A stretch of DNA of 64,000 nt, from contig NZ_JBBLZC010000004.1 of the NCBI RefSeq assembly GCF_037908215.1, positions 181,416 to 245,415 on the forward strand. The letters are read 5' to 3'. The notes below the pieces were generated by a model. It searched no databases and had not been told where the DNA came from. It worked only from the letters and a program-made list of their open reading frames with translations. Both the position numbers and the translations under genes were made by a program. Source of the DNA: Benzoatithermus flavus. GTDB lineage: Bacteria; Pseudomonadota; Alphaproteobacteria; Geminicoccales; Geminicoccaceae. Positions 61,717-64,000 of this stretch are shown piece after piece (position 1 is the stretch's first letter; each line of letters opens with the position of its first letter).

Positions 61717-62928
61717 GTGCGTAGCGGCGCCGTAGGGCAAGGCAGCAACTCCGCCCAGGTCAGGCAGTTCAACGAGCGTGTCATCCTGACATTGCTACGG
61801 CGTCTCGGCGCGGCGTCGAAGGCCGATCTCGCGCGTCATGCCCAGCTCACCAGCAACACCGCCGGCCAGATCGTCCGCGAGCTCGAGGAGCAGCGGCTCG
61901 TGAGGAGCGAGGGCAAGCGCACCGGTGCGCGCGGCCAGCCCGCGACCCTACTCCGGCTCGATCCCGAAGGCGCCTACTCCATCGGCATCAAGATCGGGCG
62001 CCGTTCGCTCGATGCGCTCCTCGTCGACTTCAGCGGCCATGTGCTGGAGCGCCGGCGTCTGGAGCGGTCCTTTCCCCTGCCGGACGAAGCGGTCGCGTTC
62101 GTGCGCGAGAGCGTCATGGCGCTGCGCCGGTGCCTGAATCGCGGCACCGAGCATCGCCTGGCCGGGCTCGGTGTCGCCACACCCTACAATCTCGGGAGCT
62201 GGCAGCGCGAGCTCGACATCCCGAACAGCGCGTATCAACGCTGGAACGACGTCGACGTGAAGGCCGAGCTCGAGGCCGCGACGGGGCTCGCCGTCTTCGT
62301 CGAGAACGACGGCACGGCGGCGGCGGTGGCCGAGCTGTTCCAGGGCCACGGCCGCTCGCTCGACGACTTCCTCTACGTCTTCATCGGTACGGCCGCCGGC
62401 GGTGGCGTGATCCTGGGCGGGGACTATCACCGTGGTGTCAACGCCAATGCCGGCGATCTCGGCCTGATGCCGACCCTGCCCTCCCGCCTGCCCACGGCAC
62501 CGCGGCCCAGGGGGCCTTACGAGATCCTGCTCACCCGCGCCTCGCTCAACGCGCTCATCCGGCATCTGCGTGGCCGGGGCTTTCCCATCGAGAGCCGCCG
62601 TGATCTCGAGCCTCTGCTCGAGCAGGCGCATCCCGCGGTGGGCGAATGGCTCGAGGATGCCGTCGACGCGCTGGTGCTGCCGGTGCTCTCGGCCGTGCGC
62701 ATCCTCGACGTCCCGGCGGTCGTGATCGACGGTGATCTGCCCCGGCCTCTGCTTTTGGATCTGATCGCCCGGCTCGAGATCCAGCTCGGCATCGCGTCCC
62801 CGGAGTCGCGCGAGCCGCCGCGCCTCTTGTGCGGCAGCATCGGGCGCGAGGCGCCGGCGATAGGTGCCGCGATCCTGCCGCTCCATCTCAATTTCAGCCC
62901 TAGCCGGGACGTCCTGATCGGCTACTGA
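61717..62928 (+). CDS. ROK-family transcriptional regulator
   Basis: A 403-residue NagC/XylR-like repressor. The N-terminal winged helix-turn-helix reads ILTLLRRLGAASKADLARHA with TSNTAGQIVRELEEQRLVRS. The sugar-binding ROK domain shows YSIGIKIGRRSLDALLVDFS, VFVENDGTAAAVAELFQGHG and FIGTAAGGGVILGG. The CXCGXXGC zinc site of sugar kinases is absent. GTG 61717 has AGGGAAGG upstream. It precedes a sugar ABC importer gene that it probably controls. Confidence 0.9.
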   Translation: MRSGAVGQGSNSAQVRQFNERVILTLLRRLGAASKADLARHAQLTSNTAGQIVRELEEQRLVRSEGKRTGARGQPATLLRLDPEGAYSIGIKIGRRSLDALLVDFSGHVLERRRLERSFPLPDEAVAFVRESVMALRRCLNRGTEHRLAGLGVATPYNLGSWQRELDIPNSAYQRWNDVDVKAELEAATGLAVFVENDGTAAAVAELFQGHGRSLDDFLYVFIGTAAGGGVILGGDYHRGVNANAGDLGLMPTLPSRLPTAPRPRGPYEILLTRASLNALIRHLRGRGFPIESRRDLEPLLEQAHPAVGEWLEDAVDALVLPVLSAVRILDVPAVVIDGDLPRPLLLDLIARLEIQLGIASPESREPPRLLCGSIGREAPAIGAAILPLHLNFSPSRDVLIGY

Positions 62929-62980
62929 TGGGAGAATCGATCGTGACGGAACGAGGACCATCGGGAGGCGAGCGGCGGCC

Positions 62981-64000
62981 ATGAACGAGACACGCATTCC
63001 GACTCTGGCGATGCGGGGCATTTCCAAGACCTTTCCCGGGGTGAAGGCGCTGAACGGGGTGCAGCTCGAGGCCTGGCGCGGCGAGGTGCTGGCGCTGATG
63101 GGCGAGAACGGCGCCGGCAAGAGCACCTTGATGAAGATCCTCTCCGGCGCCTACCAGGCCGACCCCGGCGGCGAGATCCTGATCGACGGCAAGCCCGTGC
63201 TCATCGCCGACCCGATCGCCGCCAAGCGCCACGGCATCGCCATCATCTACCAGGAGCTGGCGCTCGCCCCCAACCTGTCGGTGGCCGAGAACATCCATCT
63301 CGGCGACGAGATCCACCACCGCGGCGTCATCGACCGCGCGGCCATGCACGATGCCTGCCGGCCGGTGCTCGAGCGGCTGGGGGCGCCGTTCCGCCCCGAA
63401 ACCCGGGTCGGCGCCCTCTCGATCGCCGAGCAGCAGCTGGTCGAGATCGCCAAGGCGCTGCACGCCCGATCCAAGATCCTGGTGCTCGACGAGCCGACCA
63501 CCGCCCTCTCGGCGCGCGAGACCGAGCGCCTGTTCGCGCTCGTGCGCCAGCTCAGAGCCGAGGGCATGGCGCTGATCTACATCAGCCACCGCATGGCCGA
63601 GGTCTACGAGCTCGCCGACCGGGTCTCGGTGCTGCGCGACGGCGCTTACGTCGGCACGCTCACCCGCGACCGGCTCAGCGCCGAGGCGCTGGTCCGGATG
63701 ATGGTCGGCCGCGACCTCTCGACCTTCTACAAAAAGGCGCACGATCCGCACGGCAGCCGCGGGCCGGTGGTGCTGGAGGTGCGGCACCTCACCGACGGCG
63801 GCAGGCGGGTGCAGCCCTGCAGCTTCCAGCTCCACAAGGGCGAAGTCCTCGGCATCGCCGGCCTCGTCGGCTCGGGGCGCACCGAGCTTGCGCGCCTGAT
63901 CTACGGCGCCGATCCCAAGGCCGGCGGCGAGGTGCTGGTCGACGGCCGGCCGCTCCAGGCGCGGACGCCCAAGGACGCGCTCGATGCCGGGCTCGCCTAC
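62981..64000 (+). CDS. Sugar ABC transporter ATPase, RbsA family (partial, runs off the right edge)
   Basis: The first 340 residues of a tandem ATPase for a CUT2-type monosaccharide importer. The first ATPase shows VLALMGENGAGKSTLMKILS, IAIIYQELALAPNLSVAENI, the signature ALSIAEQQLVEIAKAL, ILVLDEPTTALSARE and the His in LIYISHRMAEVYEL. The second begins with VLGIAGLVGSGRTELARLIY. GGGAGG precedes ATG 62981. The permease and binding protein are expected beyond the window. The substrate is unknown; ribose, xylose or fructose types are possible. Confidence 0.93.
   Translation, partial: MNETRIPTLAMRGISKTFPGVKALNGVQLEAWRGEVLALMGENGAGKSTLMKILSGAYQADPGGEILIDGKPVLIADPIAAKRHGIAIIYQELALAPNLSVAENIHLGDEIHHRGVIDRAAMHDACRPVLERLGAPFRPETRVGALSIAEQQLVEIAKALHARSKILVLDEPTTALSARETERLFALVRQLRAEGMALIYISHRMAEVYELADRVSVLRDGAYVGTLTRDRLSAEALVRMMVGRDLSTFYKKAHDPHGSRGPVVLEVRHLTDGGRRVQPCSFQLHKGEVLGIAGLVGSGRTELARLIYGADPKAGGEVLVDGRPLQARTPKDALDAGLAY

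Overview
The window is about 64 kb of very GC-rich chromosome with an ordinary housekeeping gene complement. It most likely comes from an alphaproteobacterium of the Rhodospirillales/Geminicoccales type. That inference rests on lineage-typical genes: an EipB (DUF1849) protein, an F1-ATPase zeta inhibitor (DUF1476) next to an SDHAF4-like assembly factor, a Tim44-like protein beside mltA, PetP/PetR-type regulators next to ilvE, and an HWE histidine kinase. No rRNA, tRNA, prophage, insertion sequence or CRISPR array was seen.

Layout. 1-12.7 kb: end of dprA, topA, rnr, an MFS exporter, rpmG, a periplasmic protein with two similar OmpA-like halves, a ROK sugar kinase, eipB, a D-2-hydroxyacid dehydrogenase and an HWE kinase. 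12.7-15.4 kb: a secreted esterase and a CPA2 antiporter. 15.4-23.25 kb (minus strand): a nine-gene thiamine salvage operon behind a promoter and a TPP riboswitch. 23.5-28.8 kb: a lysozyme-inhibitor-like lipoprotein, mltA, a Tim44-like protein, a histidine phosphatase, secB, a LOG-family protein and ilvE. 28.9-34.8 kb: a MarR regulator, OmpR-type regulator and sensor kinase operon, maf-coaE-dnaQ, then icd. 35-38 kb: a degraded toxin-antitoxin pair, a 29-residue membrane peptide and a Wzc-type tyrosine autokinase. 38.3-42.5 kb: mutA-mutB. 42.5-44.3 kb: a cluster of broken genes (PIN toxin, antitoxin tail, rhodanese) and arfB. 44.4-48 kb: cysJ-cysI. 48-53 kb: small proteins, a peroxiredoxin, an aldo/keto reductase, a phosphoesterase and a PHA-depolymerase-like hydrolase. 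53-58.5 kb: alaS, recA, an EamA transporter, the SDHAF4-like factor and the zeta subunit. 58.6-64 kb: an NRDE protein, a quinone oxidoreductase, a FemAB-like acyltransferase, and a ROK repressor followed by a sugar ABC ATPase that runs off the edge.

The most interesting region is the thiamine operon. It carries two thiM-thiE pairs, one canonical and one divergent; thiD; a ThiXYZ-type importer; and a TRAP-type solute receptor with no TRAP permease nearby. Nearly every junction is a 4-base stop/start overlap, and the single riboswitch lies upstream of all nine genes. Start codons, small genes, operators and pseudogene breakpoints were called by reading the sequence only; no database search was run.
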